NCBI RefSeq assembly: GCF_023380025.1
Contig: NZ_CP097253.1
Span: forward strand, 930,001-994,000
Source: Sphingomonas glaciei
Lineage (GTDB): Bacteria > Pseudomonadota > Alphaproteobacteria > Sphingomonadales > Sphingomonadaceae
Direction: 5' to 3'
DNA length: 64,000 nucleotides
The translations under genes and the position numbers were made by a program. The notes under the pieces were generated by a model. It was not told where the DNA came from, did no database searches, and saw nothing but the letters and a program-made list of their open reading frames with translations. This document shows, in pieces, positions 52,451 through 61,792 of this stretch (position 1 is the stretch's first letter; every line of letters begins with the position of its first letter).

Positions 52451-54052
52451 GTGGCCATGGTAAGAGCAGCCAGTGGATCTGGCGGCGTAAACGACTCCGC
52501 CAGGCAGTCCGCATCAGATACCGAACGGAGGGTCGGCTTCACCCAAATTCACGTCGCCGCCCTTGCCGTGCTGGTCACAAGCTGGTTCGCCGCAAGTATG
52601 CAGCTGACGGTCGAGCCCGACGAGGCGTGGATCCTCCTCAGCACGGCCGAGACCTGGGGGGTCCGAGTACCCCAGACCATCGCGACCGGCGTTCCGACCA
52701 TCACCACCGGCGGGCTGCACCTGATCACTCACGGTTTTCTGGCGCTGTTCACCCTCGACATTCTCGCGCATCGCGCGATCACGATCGCTGCCGGCACCGC
52801 CATGCTGTTCCTCGGCTTTCGGATCTTCCGAGCGGCGGAACATGATCACGGCCTGGCGCTGGCCGGAACGGTGCTGATGGCCGCAACGCCGGGCATCCTG
52901 CTCCAGGCCAGTCTTGCCCTGGGCGAAGTCATGGCGTTCACGCTGCTGCTGGCGTCAGCCGCGCATTGGACCTGGCATGGCCGCAACTCGGCCTCGGCGG
53001 CACTGGTCACCGGCCTGCTGTTGGGCCTTGCCTGCGCCACCCGGATCAATCTCCTGGTGTCGCTCGGCGCGTTTCTGCTGTTCGTTCTGGTCTTTCACTG
53101 GGGCGACTGGGCCAAGCTGCGCCATGCCGCTGTGGCCTTGGTGGTCGCCCTCCTTGCGAATGGAGCCATAACCGCGCTCCACTACTGGTCCGGCGGCGGC
53201 GGCCTGGGCGAGCGCGAGACGACGCTCCTCAGCGTCGCAACCGGCGCACGCACCGTACGCGACCTGCCGTACCTGCTCGAATCGTTTGAAGTCGCCAACC
53301 AGCTCTTTCCGTTCCTCCTTGTGGCAGGCATCGCCCTGGCCTGGCTGTTCCGCCGCACCGTCCCCAGAAAGGACGAGGGCGCCCGCGCCAGCGATCTTGC
53401 CGGGCTGCTGATCACCATCGGAGGGGCGATGTTGCTTGCGTGGGTGGTGCAGGCGCCGATCCCCCACCTGCGCTACCTATGGCCCGCGACAGCGTGCCTG
53501 TGGACCGGCGGCATCCTCGTCCTGCTCGACTGGTTCAATAGCCCTCACAAGCGCCAAACCCGGGCAATGCTGCACCTTTTGGTGGTGGTCGCTTTCTTCG
53601 GTTCCTTCGCAAGCAACGTCAGGGCCCTGCTGGTCGGTGACAGCGTGATCCTGGCCTATCAGTTCATGGGCTTGAGCCCCCGTTACGCTGCTCCAGGCCA
53701 GCCCCAGGGGTTCGACTCCATGCTCCAGAAGAAGCAGGCGCAATTGGTCGCCGATCTGCCTCCGATCGCGCGCATCGAAGCGTTGGCCCCCGAAACCGCC
53801 ATGCCGACTGTCCTGTTGAGTGGAAGGTCCGTCTACCCCCTCGACCGGGCGCCAAGGTCTGGAGGCGAGCGCGTCTTGATCACGACCCCGGCGGACTACC
53901 GCATCTGGAACCCGGGCCCGCGCTTCAGTGATTGGCGGGCGCGTCATACGCGCGAGGTGTTTGCCATAGGCGGCCATGCGCTTCTGCACGTCGAACCTTC
54001 GGCTCCGCCGGCACCCCACGATCGTCGATCACTCGGCAGCCACACTTTGTAG
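52451..54052 (+). CDS. Polytopic membrane glycosyltransferase (ArnT/PMT-like)
   Basis: This 533-residue protein has about ten to twelve membrane helices. The first periplasmic loop carries the acidic motif VEPDEAWILL, the site seen in GT-C transferases that use lipid-linked sugars, and a soluble C-terminal tail follows from about residue 400. It is divergent from the WecE-like operon across 124 bp. It may add a sugar from a polyprenyl carrier to an envelope glycan. GTG 52451 or ATG 52457 is the start; the sugar and acceptor are unknown. Confidence 0.75.
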   Translation: MAMVRAASGSGGVNDSARQSASDTERRVGFTQIHVAALAVLVTSWFAASMQLTVEPDEAWILLSTAETWGVRVPQTIATGVPTITTGGLHLITHGFLALFTLDILAHRAITIAAGTAMLFLGFRIFRAAEHDHGLALAGTVLMAATPGILLQASLALGEVMAFTLLLASAAHWTWHGRNSASAALVTGLLLGLACATRINLLVSLGAFLLFVLVFHWGDWAKLRHAAVALVVALLANGAITALHYWSGGGGLGERETTLLSVATGARTVRDLPYLLESFEVANQLFPFLLVAGIALAWLFRRTVPRKDEGARASDLAGLLITIGGAMLLAWVVQAPIPHLRYLWPATACLWTGGILVLLDWFNSPHKRQTRAMLHLLVVVAFFGSFASNVRALLVGDSVILAYQFMGLSPRYAAPGQPQGFDSMLQKKQAQLVADLPPIARIEALAPETAMPTVLLSGRSVYPLDRAPRSGGERVLITTPADYRIWNPGPRFSDWRARHTREVFAIGGHALLHVEPSAPPAPHDRRSLGSHTL

Positions 54053-54408
54053 CCATCCCCTGGCAACGCCTTGCGGAATGTCAGGACCTCGCCCCCGACT
54101 GCTCGCCGGTGATAAGGCGGCGCGGGTTCAGATGCGCCTTCGAGGTTGCTGGCCAAATCTATGATGTCGGACCAGCCGAGAGCGAACTGCTGTCAGACTT
54201 CGGCGCAATCGGAGTCGGGTGTCCCATACTCATCCGCCATCGTTCACTTCCGACTGCAATGCTGCAATGCCTCCCTAATGTCCGCAATGGGCAGACGTTC
54301 GGTCTTGATGCCTACAGTGATTGAACGAGGGACATCCGGTTCCGCTTTGGCCCGTCCTTTACCCTCTTTCCGAGGAGACTGGAGCCACCGGAGGCGGAGG
54401 CGGCGTAG
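54053..54408. other. Gene-free stretch
   Basis: No coding signal was found. It contains weak copies of the dispersed motif (AATGTCCGCAATGGGCAGAC at about 54276-54303, and GGTTCCGCTTTGGCCC near 54340). Confidence 0.35.
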
Positions 54409-54822
54409 CTATGCAGAACGGATCGCCACAATATGACGTGGACTTGTCTGTTCCGGGTTTTTCATAAAGACATATACGCTGATCGATCTGCCTCTGAATA
54501 CAGCAGCGCTGTTAGAGGAGAGCCTCAGTTGCTGCAAAAGCTGCCGCCCGATCGCATTTTCTCTGAGCCTAGCTGGAAGCACCTCATAGATGCGGCAGTC
54601 CTGCAGCGCTCCGTCTGCCCGCGGCATGCAGTCCGCCCGGAATGTCGCCTCGTGAGGTAGCTGTGACCAAGACACAGTACCAAGACTGGTTGCTGCAGGC
54701 ACCTGCTGCCAATTAGCCTGTGCGACCTCTCCGGAGACTATGGCCGCTCCGATAACTTCGAACGTCGCGGTCGTTGTAGGTTGAACTGCGGTGATCGCCG
54801 CGCCGAGCATGGATAAGAACAT
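54409..54822 (-). CDS. Small exported protein with a TonB-C-like tail (137 aa)
   Basis: From ATG 54822 the protein starts with a hydrophobic exported segment (MFLSMLGAAITAVQPTTTAT) and then has HEATFRADCMPRADGALQDC, a paired-cysteine beta hairpin with a central DG turn, and RENAIGRQLLQQLRLSSNSA. This C...DGxLxxC followed by a helix recalls the periplasmic TonB C-terminal fold in many sphingomonad proteins. It starts 9 bp after another small secreted gene. A role as an envelope or TonB-related protein is only a guess. Confidence 0.5.
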   Translation of the reverse strand: MFLSMLGAAITAVQPTTTATFEVIGAAIVSGEVAQANWQQVPAATSLGTVSWSQLPHEATFRADCMPRADGALQDCRIYEVLPARLRENAIGRQLLQQLRLSSNSAAVFRGRSISVYVFMKNPEQTSPRHIVAIRSA

Positions 54823-54831
54823 CAGCGTCGC

Positions 54832-55005
54832 CTACACCCTATATTCTTCCATGCAGACCTGCCCGCGCCGACAACCTAGTTCAGCCACCTTGCGAAACTC
54901 GACCATGTGCTCAGAGGAAACCTCTCCAGACCCACTGACTACGACGGAAACCGGTGGTCGTGGCGCCTGCGCCTGCACGGCCAAGAGGGCAGCAACGATA
55001 ATCAT
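54832..55005 (-). CDS. Small secreted protein (57 aa)
   Basis: The ATG at 55005 follows GAGGAGTTCGCCC, a strong ribosome site, and opens a 57-residue frame. It starts with a short signal peptide (MIIVAALLAVQAQA) and continues PPVSVVVSGSGEVSSEHMVE and LGCRRGQVCMEEYRV, with one likely cysteine pair. It is followed by the 137-residue exported gene at 54409-54822, so the two probably form one operon. No family is recognised. Confidence 0.55.
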   Translation of the reverse strand: MIIVAALLAVQAQAPRPPVSVVVSGSGEVSSEHMVEFRKVAELGCRRGQVCMEEYRV

Positions 55006-55154
55006 GGGCGAACTCCTCGATAGCGGAGGTTACGATCATCACCTTGAATGGCAATCAGGTGGAAGCAGTGGATGTTGGCAATGTGTCGTAGGCAGACCTT
55101 CATCCTCGATGTCCGGAAGTCATGGAAAGCCGGCGCTCGCTGTGCCATTCCCAA

Positions 55155-55589
55155 ATGATGATACCGAAGTGGCTTTCCGCGACCTTCACCGCCCTCGTCG
55201 CCGCGATCGGCTCGCCTTCGCACGCCGCCCAGCCGACCTACGCCGAGGGGCAGGTGTGGGAATATCGGACACGAGCGCAGGACACTGGTTCGCTGCTGAA
55301 GATACAACGGATCAGCAACCTGGGGCCTGAGGTCGTCTACCATGTGAGCGTCATTGGCCTGGGTATGCGTCGACGCGATATCCCGGGTGTCTTGCAGCAC
55401 GCACCGGTCTCTCGCTCGAGCCTTGATGAGAGCGTGACAAAGCTGTCTTCGCGCAGCTTTCCGGCGACCGACTTCGAGGAAGGCGTGGCGGAGTGGCAGC
55501 GTGCCGGGGGAGGTGTGTTCACCATTCCTATCGCGAAGATCATTGACCTCCTTGAGGAGCAAACGAACAGCGTGACTGCCGAGCTCTGA
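55155..55589 (+). CDS. Exported protein of unknown function (144 aa)
   Basis: The likely start is one of two ATGs at 55155/55158. The signal peptide is IPKWLSATFTALVAAIGSPS, cleaved near AAQ. The mature part begins TYAEGQVWEYRTRAQDTGSL and has a beta-rich middle (GPEVVYHVSVIGLGM) and DFEEGVAEWQRAGGGVFTIP near the end. No catalytic motif was recognised. It is divergent from the two small secreted genes on the minus strand. Confidence 0.6.
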   Translation: MMIPKWLSATFTALVAAIGSPSHAAQPTYAEGQVWEYRTRAQDTGSLLKIQRISNLGPEVVYHVSVIGLGMRRRDIPGVLQHAPVSRSSLDESVTKLSSRSFPATDFEEGVAEWQRAGGGVFTIPIAKIIDLLEEQTNSVTAEL

Positions 55590-55702
55590 TCCCCGGCAGC
55601 CTCCCTTTCCTCTCGGCTAATGCCGGCGTCCCTGCCTGCTGCTTAACACCCCAAGTCCAGCCGTCCAGCTTGCTCCGCGGCGCCAATCCGCTACACGGCG
55701 CC

Positions 55703-57151
55703 ATGCCTGATATCGAGACGATCCTCGACGAGCTCGAGACCATCTTCGACCGCTCCGTTCTCAACCTTCGCCGTGCGCTCGCCGACTATGTCCGCGACGG
55801 GATCAAGCCCGAGCCGCAGGCGCGGGCCGACGGCTGCTTCGCCTATCCCGAGTTGCGGATCGACTATGATCCCGACAGCCCGCCGCCGCTTCCGGCGCGT
55901 GCCTTCGCCCGGCTGAACCAGCCCGGCATCTACGCCGCCAGCATTGCCCGCCCCAAGCTTTTCCGCGACTATCTGCGCACCCAGCTGAAGCATCTCGCCG
56001 CCGACTATGACGTCAGGATCAGCGTCGGCCGCTCGGCCAGCGAAATCCCCTACCCCTACGTCCTCGACGCCGGCGACGACCTGAAGCTGGGCGGCATCCA
56101 GTCGGCTGAGCTCGGGCGCTGGTTCCCGACCACCGAGCTGGTCCACATCGGCGACGAGATCGCCGACGGCGACTGGGACATGAGCCGCCATTCCGCACGC
56201 CCGCTCGCCCTGTTCGACGGCCCGCGTACCGACTTCAGCCTGGCCCGGTTGCGCCACTATACCGGCACCCCGACCGAGCATTTCCAGCGCTTCGTCCTGT
56301 TCACCAATTACGTCCGCTATGTCGATGAATTCGTTCGCTTTGCCGCCGACGCACTGCGCCAGGAAGGAAGCCGGTACCAGGCGTTGAGCGTGCCCGGCGG
56401 ACGCTACGAGCGGGGCATGCTGGAGAATGCCGAGGCCGAGATCGCCTCGGGTTCGTGGCGGCGTTACCAGATGCCGGCCTATCACCTGATCGGTCCCAAC
56501 GGCGATGACGGCATCACCCTCGTCAATATCGGCGTCGGCCCGTCCAACGCCAAGACGATCTGCGACCACATCGCCGTCCTGCGGCCCGAAGTGTGGCTGA
56601 TGATCGGGCATTGCGGCGGTCTCCGCCCGAGCCAGACGATCGGCGACTATGTCCTCGCCCACGCCTATCTGCGCGACGACCATGTGCTCGACGGCATCCT
56701 CCCTGTCGAGATTCCTATCCCCGCCATCGCTGAGGTCCAGACCGCGTTGTTCAATGCCGCGGCCAAGGTGACCGGGGAGGATGAGGACAGCCTCAAGAAG
56801 CGGCTTCGGACCGGCACCGTGGTCACCACCGACGACCGCAATTGGGAGCTTCGCTACACCGCCAGTGCGCTCCGCTTCAACCAGAGCCGGGCGGTGGCGA
56901 TCGACATGGAGAGCGCCACCGTCGCGGCCCAGGGCTATCGCTTCCGTGTGCCCTACGGGACCCTGCTGTGCGTGTCGGACAAGCCGCTCCACGGCGAGCT
57001 CAAGCTGCCCGGTCAGGCCAATGCCTTTTACGAGCGGGCGATCAGCCAGCACCTGCGGATCGGGATCGAGACCCTCGCCCTCCTTCGCGAGGAAGGCGAC
57101 GCCTTGCACAGCCGCAAGCTGCGCAGCTTCGACGAGCCGCCCTTCCGCTAG
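55703..57151 (+). CDS. amn: AMP nucleosidase
   Basis: This 482-residue enzyme splits AMP into adenine and ribose 5-phosphate. The N-terminal AMN region starts at PDIETILDELETIFDRSVLN. The phosphorylase-like core follows, with VNIGVGPSNAKTICDHIAVL, EVWLMIGHCGGLRPSQTIGD and the VAIDMESATVAAQGYRFRVP active-site block. The ATG at 55703 fits the family start. A bidirectional terminator follows 13 bp after the stop. It would regulate AMP levels and, with the salvage genes at the other end of the window, recycle adenine. Confidence 0.92.
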   Translation: MPDIETILDELETIFDRSVLNLRRALADYVRDGIKPEPQARADGCFAYPELRIDYDPDSPPPLPARAFARLNQPGIYAASIARPKLFRDYLRTQLKHLAADYDVRISVGRSASEIPYPYVLDAGDDLKLGGIQSAELGRWFPTTELVHIGDEIADGDWDMSRHSARPLALFDGPRTDFSLARLRHYTGTPTEHFQRFVLFTNYVRYVDEFVRFAADALRQEGSRYQALSVPGGRYERGMLENAEAEIASGSWRRYQMPAYHLIGPNGDDGITLVNIGVGPSNAKTICDHIAVLRPEVWLMIGHCGGLRPSQTIGDYVLAHAYLRDDHVLDGILPVEIPIPAIAEVQTALFNAAAKVTGEDEDSLKKRLRTGTVVTTDDRNWELRYTASALRFNQSRAVAIDMESATVAAQGYRFRVPYGTLLCVSDKPLHGELKLPGQANAFYERAISQHLRIGIETLALLREEGDALHSRKLRSFDEPPFR

Positions 57152-57157
57152 GCCCAG

Positions 57158-57194
57158 GAAAAAGGGGCCCGGCATCGGCTGCCAGGCCCCTTTT
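57158..57194. terminator. Bidirectional intrinsic terminator after amn
   Basis: GGGGCC and GGCCCC arms extend through GGCA/TGCC over a short loop. The stem is flanked by AAAAA on the left and TTTT on the right, so it can end transcription from amn (plus) and from the secreted-protein gene at 57217-57609 (minus). Confidence 0.8.
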
Positions 57195-57216
57195 GATTAC
57201 CGAAGCTGAGCGGGAT

Positions 57217-57609
57217 TTAGCCGCGCTCGCCGGCCTGCTGCTGCTGCGGGGCAGGCGGCTGGTTGGTCGCATTGGCGAGCCAGCGGCTGGTCGCGCCACA
57301 GCTCGACGTCGCGGTTACCGGCTGACCGGCCTGGAACGGCTGGTTGTACGGGAAGCACTCCTGGGCACCGCCGGTGCTGAGGCACAACTGGCCGGCATTG
57401 GCGGTCCAGCTGGCAGGCACGACATTGCCGCTCGGAGTCGAGATACGGGCAGTGCCGCCGGGCTCGAACGTCACATTGTTCACGACCCCGTTGGTTTCCA
57501 CCTGAACAGACTGACCAACGATTTCAGAGCCGGGTACGTACTGCGCGGCGGCACCGCTGGCGAACAGCGAGGCGGCGGCAACCCCTGCGATCAAAGACAT
57601 TCTGGTCAT
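57217..57609 (-). CDS. Exported protein of unknown function (130 aa)
   Basis: The ATG at 57609 opens a signal peptide (TRMSLIAGVAAASLFASGAA, cleaved at AAAQ). The mature part is YVPGSEIVGQSVQVETNGVV then TFEPGGTARISTPSGNVVPA, with cysteines in GQLCLSTGGAQECFPYNQPF. The C-terminal tail is Pro/Gln-rich (NQPPAPQQQQAGERG). It looks like a small periplasmic beta-protein with a disulfide. No function is proposed. It reads into the shared terminator. Confidence 0.65.
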   Translation of the reverse strand: MTRMSLIAGVAAASLFASGAAAQYVPGSEIVGQSVQVETNGVVNNVTFEPGGTARISTPSGNVVPASWTANAGQLCLSTGGAQECFPYNQPFQAGQPVTATSSCGATSRWLANATNQPPAPQQQQAGERG

Positions 57610-57800
57610 CGCGACACTCCCCACCTGTTGAACGAACGTTGATATCCGTTACCCGAAGGCAAACGGCTTCTAGCCGCTAAACTCCTCACTTCCGATTGAA
57701 GTTGCAAGCGTTCTTTATTCCTTCGTTTTGCGCAGTCGTCCTTGTCGTTCCCCGGATGGTACGTATGGACAGCGCCAGTGCTGCGCGGTGGGAGTAGGGA

Positions 57801-59072
57801 ATGTCGGATCAGCATATCGTCGTGATCGGACTTGGGTACGTCGGCTTGCCACTGGCCGTCGCCCTTGCCGGTCACCTGCGCGTCACCGGCTTCGACATCG
57901 ATTCCAGCCGGATCGCAGAGCTGCGACGCCACGAGGACCGCACCCGCGAGGTGGAGCCTGCGCGGCTTGAGGCTTCGAGTCTAGCCCTGACCGACGATCC
58001 GGGACAGGCGCGCGGCGCTGACGTCTACATCGTCACCGTCCCTACCCCGGTCGACGAATCCAACCAGCCCGACCTACGTCCGCTGCTGTCGGCGACCCGC
58101 AGCGTCGCGGCGATGATCGATCCCGCCCGCCCCGCCATCATCGTCTACGAAAGCACCGTCTATCCGGGCGTGACCGAAGACATTTGCGGCCCCGAACTGG
58201 AGCGGGTGTCCGGGCTGAAGCGCGGCACTCACTTCCGCCTCGGCTACAGTCCCGAGCGGATCAATCCCGGCGACCGCGAGCATACCGTCGACCGCATCGT
58301 CAAGGTCGTCGCGGGCGAGGATGCGGAGACGACCGCCCTCCTCGGCGTCATGTACGGCAAGATGAACGGCGGACGCATCTTTCCGGCGGCGTCGATCAAG
58401 GCGGCCGAGGCGGCTAAGGTGATCGAGAATGCGCAGCGCGACATCAACATCGCCTTCATCAACGAGATCACCCAGATCTTCTCCAAGCTCGGCCTCAGCA
58501 CCTGGGACGTGCTCGAAGCGGCCCGGACCAAGTGGAACTTCCTGCCCTTCGAACCCGGGCTGGTCGGCGGCCACTGCATCGGCGTCGACCCCTACTATCT
58601 CGCCCACCGCGCCCGCGAGCTGGGTCACGAACCCCGGATCATCCTCGCCGGCCGGGAAACCAACGATGGCATGGGAGCATGGGTCGCCGATCGACTTCAC
58701 GAGCGCCTCGGAAACCGGGCCGGGCGGGTGCTGGTGCTTGGCCTGACCTTCAAGGAGAATGTGCCCGATCTCCGCAACAGCCGTGTGATAGACGTGGTCA
58801 ATCGCCTGCGCTGGCTGGGTCACGAAGTGCTGGTGGCCGATCCCCTCGCCGACCCTGCCGAAGCCTTTCACGAATATGGCCTCGAATTGGCCGATCCTGA
58901 CAGGCTGTACGACAAGGTTGATCTGGTGCTCGGCGCCGTGGCCCATGCCGATTATCGCGGCTGGAGCGAGGACAGGGTCACCGCCCTGCTCAAGGACGGC
59001 GGACAGGTCGCCGACCTGAAGCGCCTATGGCCCTGGGTTGAAGAGTCGACACGGGGCGGATGGACGCTTTAA
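57801..59072 (+). CDS. UDP-sugar dehydrogenase (WbpA/TviB-type)
   Basis: This 423-residue NAD-dependent enzyme oxidises a UDP-N-acetylhexosamine to its uronic acid. The N terminus has the GxGxxG loop VVIGLGYVGLPLAVALAGHL, and the middle has PTPVDESNQPDL and AASIKAAEAAKVIENAQRD. The catalytic Cys C259 is in GGHCIGVDPYYLAHRA, and LGLTFKENVPDLRNSRVIDV is the conserved C-terminal block. This profile is WbpA/TviB-like rather than UDP-glucose dehydrogenase. A sugar-phosphate transferase follows 28 bp downstream, so both work in capsule or EPS synthesis. Confidence 0.9.
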   Translation: MSDQHIVVIGLGYVGLPLAVALAGHLRVTGFDIDSSRIAELRRHEDRTREVEPARLEASSLALTDDPGQARGADVYIVTVPTPVDESNQPDLRPLLSATRSVAAMIDPARPAIIVYESTVYPGVTEDICGPELERVSGLKRGTHFRLGYSPERINPGDREHTVDRIVKVVAGEDAETTALLGVMYGKMNGGRIFPAASIKAAEAAKVIENAQRDINIAFINEITQIFSKLGLSTWDVLEAARTKWNFLPFEPGLVGGHCIGVDPYYLAHRARELGHEPRIILAGRETNDGMGAWVADRLHERLGNRAGRVLVLGLTFKENVPDLRNSRVIDVVNRLRWLGHEVLVADPLADPAEAFHEYGLELADPDRLYDKVDLVLGAVAHADYRGWSEDRVTALLKDGGQVADLKRLWPWVEESTRGGWTL

Positions 59073-59100
59073 GGTTCGCCTCTTCGTTGGGTTGTAGCTG

Positions 59101-60387
59101 ATGGTGGCGTTAACACCCGTATCGCATGTGCGGCGCGACAGCTGGCTTGGCCGTCGGCGGGTCCAGTTGATTGGCGCCGTCCTGCTCGCCGCGTTCCTGC
59201 CGCTTGCCATTCGCCTTCTCATCCGGCCCGATACTTTGTGGATATCGAGCGTCAACGCGTTCTGGGCCAATCTGGTCGCGGTCTGCCTTGCGCTGTGGCT
59301 GCGGCTCAGCGTCGAGCCCTATCCCGGCATCCGCTCGAGCCTGGTCATCTTGCCGACCTGCGCCGCAGCGCATGCGGCGGTGCTGGCATTCTTCTTCTTC
59401 ACCCGCCTGCCCTACGACCGGGTCGCCTTCATCGCCGGGTTCGGTCTTCATGTCGCCTGGTTTTATGTCGTCTATTTCATGGTGCAGCGGCGAACCATCT
59501 TGCAGATCGGAGTGGTTCCGATCGGCGACTGGCAGAAGCTCGTGGCACTGGAGGGCGTCGGCTGGATCACGCTCGACGAGCCGCGGATCGACCTCGCTTC
59601 GCGCTGCGACGCGATCGTGGCTGACTTCTCCGCCGACCTGTCGCCCAAGTGGGAGTCTTTTCTCGCCGATGCGGCGCTGGCAGGCCTGATCGTCTACCAG
59701 GTCAAGCCGCTCGCCGAATCGCTCACCGGCCGGGTCGAGATCGACCATCTGTCGGAAAACAGCTTCGGATCGCTGGTTCCGGCAAAGGGCTATTTCCATC
59801 TCAAGACCGTGATCGACTTAGTCGCGGTGCTGATCGCCCTGCCCGTGCTGCTGCCGATCATGCTGATCGCCGCGCTCGCGATCGTGGTCGACGATGGTGG
59901 CCCCGTCTTCTTCCGCCAGCGCCGGATCGGTCATCGCGGCACGCCGTTCCATGTCTTCAAGTTTCGGACGATGAGGGTCGAGATCAAGGGCAGCGGTAAC
60001 GATGCGCGCCAGGCGGCGATGACCGGCGCCCTGGACCCGCGCATCACCCGGGTCGGGGGCTTTCTGCGCAAGAGCCGGATCGACGAGCTGCCGCAGGTGT
60101 TCAATATCCTGGCGGCGCAGATGAGCTGGATCGGCCCGCGTCCCGAAGCCGAAGTCCTCAGCCACTGGTACGTCGGGGAGATCCCCTTCTACCGCTACCG
60201 CCACGTGGTGAAGCCGGGCATTTCGGGCTGGGCCCAGACCAACCAGGGCCATGTCGCCGAGGTCGAGGACATCCACCGCAAGCTCCAGTACGACTTCTAC
60301 TACATCAAATATTTCTCTCCGTTCCTCGACCTCTTGATCCTGTTCAAGACGCTCAAGACGATGGCGACGGGCTTCGGCGCCCGCTGA
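59101..60387 (+). CDS. Undecaprenyl-phosphate sugar-phosphate transferase (WcaJ-like)
   Basis: This 428-residue membrane protein starts the assembly of a repeat unit by moving a sugar 1-phosphate to undecaprenyl phosphate. Four N-terminal helices are seen (from about residue 20 to 130), then a central soluble segment, a fifth helix (DLVAVLIALPVLLPIMLIAA), and the catalytic domain GPVFFRQRRIGHRGTPFHVF, FKFRTMRVE, RITRVGGFLRKSRIDELPQV, MSWIGPRPEAE and KPGISGWAQTNQGHVAEVED. The sugar is not known. Confidence 0.92.
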   Translation: MVALTPVSHVRRDSWLGRRRVQLIGAVLLAAFLPLAIRLLIRPDTLWISSVNAFWANLVAVCLALWLRLSVEPYPGIRSSLVILPTCAAAHAAVLAFFFFTRLPYDRVAFIAGFGLHVAWFYVVYFMVQRRTILQIGVVPIGDWQKLVALEGVGWITLDEPRIDLASRCDAIVADFSADLSPKWESFLADAALAGLIVYQVKPLAESLTGRVEIDHLSENSFGSLVPAKGYFHLKTVIDLVAVLIALPVLLPIMLIAALAIVVDDGGPVFFRQRRIGHRGTPFHVFKFRTMRVEIKGSGNDARQAAMTGALDPRITRVGGFLRKSRIDELPQVFNILAAQMSWIGPRPEAEVLSHWYVGEIPFYRYRHVVKPGISGWAQTNQGHVAEVEDIHRKLQYDFYYIKYFSPFLDLLILFKTLKTMATGFGAR

Positions 60388-60433
60388 CCCCGGCCGCCTT
60401 CGCAAGGGGCGCCATCGCCGCTAAGGGCATGGC

Positions 60434-61792
60434 ATGACGCAGGATATCCACATCATTGGCGGCGGGCTGGCCGGCTCGGAAGCGGCGTGGCAGCTGGCCG
60501 AGGCCGGGTTGAAGGTCCGCCTTAGCGAAATGCGCGGCGGCGGCGATATGACGCCGGCGCACGAAAGCGATCGTCTCGCCGAGATGGTCTGCTCCAACAG
60601 CTTCCGTTCGGACGACGCGGAGAACAATGCGGTCGGACTCCTGCATCAGGAGATGCGACGGCTTGGCAGCCTGGTCATGGCCCAGGCCGACGCGACCAAG
60701 GTCCCGGCCGGATCGGCGCTCGCCGTCGATCGCGACGGCTTCGCCGCACGGGTGACCGAGAAGCTCGAAGGGCATCCCAATATCACGATCGTCCGCGAGC
60801 GGATCGATGCCCTGCCCGATCACCCCTGCATCATCGCCACCGGCCCGCTGACCGGTTCTGCGCTGGCCGAAGCGATCGCCGCAGAGACCGGCCGCGACGC
60901 GCTGGCCTTTTTCGACGCGATCGCGCCGATCGTGCACGGCGACAGCATCGACATGTCGGTGGCGTGGAAGGCCGCCCGCTGGAACAAGGGCGGCGACGAC
61001 TACATCAACTGCCCGCTCACGAAGGAGCAATATCACGCCTTCGTCGAAGCGCTGAATGCCGGCGAGAAGACCGAGTTCAAGGAGTGGGAAAAGGACACGC
61101 CCTACTTCGAAGGCTGCATGCCGATCGAGGTGATGGCCGAGCGCGGGCCCGAGACGCTGCGCTTCGGGCCGCTCAAGGGCGTCGGTCTCGACGATCCCAG
61201 GACCGGGCGCTGGCCCTACGCCTGCGTCCAGCTGCGCCAGGACAATGCGAGCGGCACCTTGTGGAACATCGTCGGCTTCCAGACCAAGCTCAAGCATGGC
61301 GCGCAGGTCGAGATCTTCCGCACCATTCCAGGCCTCGAGAATGCCGAATTCGCGCGGCTCGGCGGCATCCACCGCAATAGCTTCATCCGCAGTCCCGACT
61401 TGCTCGACCGGCAATTGCGCCTGAAAAGCCGGCCGAACGTCCGCTTCGCCGGGCAGATCACCGGGTGCGAAGGCTATGTCGAAAGCGCGGCGATCGGCCT
61501 GATCGCGGCGCGGTTCGCCCTGGCCGAAGCACGCGGCGAGGACTTGGCGCCACCGCCCAATCTGACGGCGCTTGGCGCGCTGCTGGGTCACATCACGGTG
61601 GACGCCAATGTCGCGACCTTCCAGCCGATGAACGTCAATTTCGGGTTGATGCCGCCGCTTCCGGAACGCTTCCGCAAGGCCGATCGCAAGAAGGCCTACA
61701 CCGACCGGGCACGGGCGGCCTTCGCCGAATGGCTCGGTGAACCCGCTCCCGCCGCTCCCCAGCCCGCTGAGGCAGACCGGATCGACGCCTAG
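60434..61792 (+). CDS. trmFO: TrmFO, folate-dependent tRNA m5U54 methyltransferase
   Basis: This 452-residue flavoprotein methylates U54 of tRNA with 5,10-methylenetetrahydrofolate. The N-terminal FAD loop is [20 protein letters not shown], followed by [38 protein letters not shown], the conserved [18 protein letters not shown] with its cysteine, and the [20 protein letters not shown] block. Length is as in Gram-positive and alphaproteobacterial TrmFO. It overlaps the convergent BLUF gene by four bases at the 3' end. Confidence 0.95.
   Translation: MTQDIHIIGGGLAGSEAAWQLAEAGLKVRLSEMRGGGDMTPAHESDRLAEMVCSNSFRSDDAENNAVGLLHQEMRRLGSLVMAQADATKVPAGSALAVDRDGFAARVTEKLEGHPNITIVRERIDALPDHPCIIATGPLTGSALAEAIAAETGRDALAFFDAIAPIVHGDSIDMSVAWKAARWNKGGDDYINCPLTKEQYHAFVEALNAGEKTEFKEWEKDTPYFEGCMPIEVMAERGPETLRFGPLKGVGLDDPRTGRWPYACVQLRQDNASGTLWNIVGFQTKLKHGAQVEIFRTIPGLENAEFARLGGIHRNSFIRSPDLLDRQLRLKSRPNVRFAGQITGCEGYVESAAIGLIAARFALAEARGEDLAPPPNLTALGALLGHITVDANVATFQPMNVNFGLMPPLPERFRKADRKKAYTDRARAAFAEWLGEPAPAAPQPAEADRIDA

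Noticed and set aside
55691..57175. 494-residue minus-strand frame opposite AMP nucleosidase
   Set aside because: The plus strand has the complete AMN signature. The antisense frame is shadow coding.
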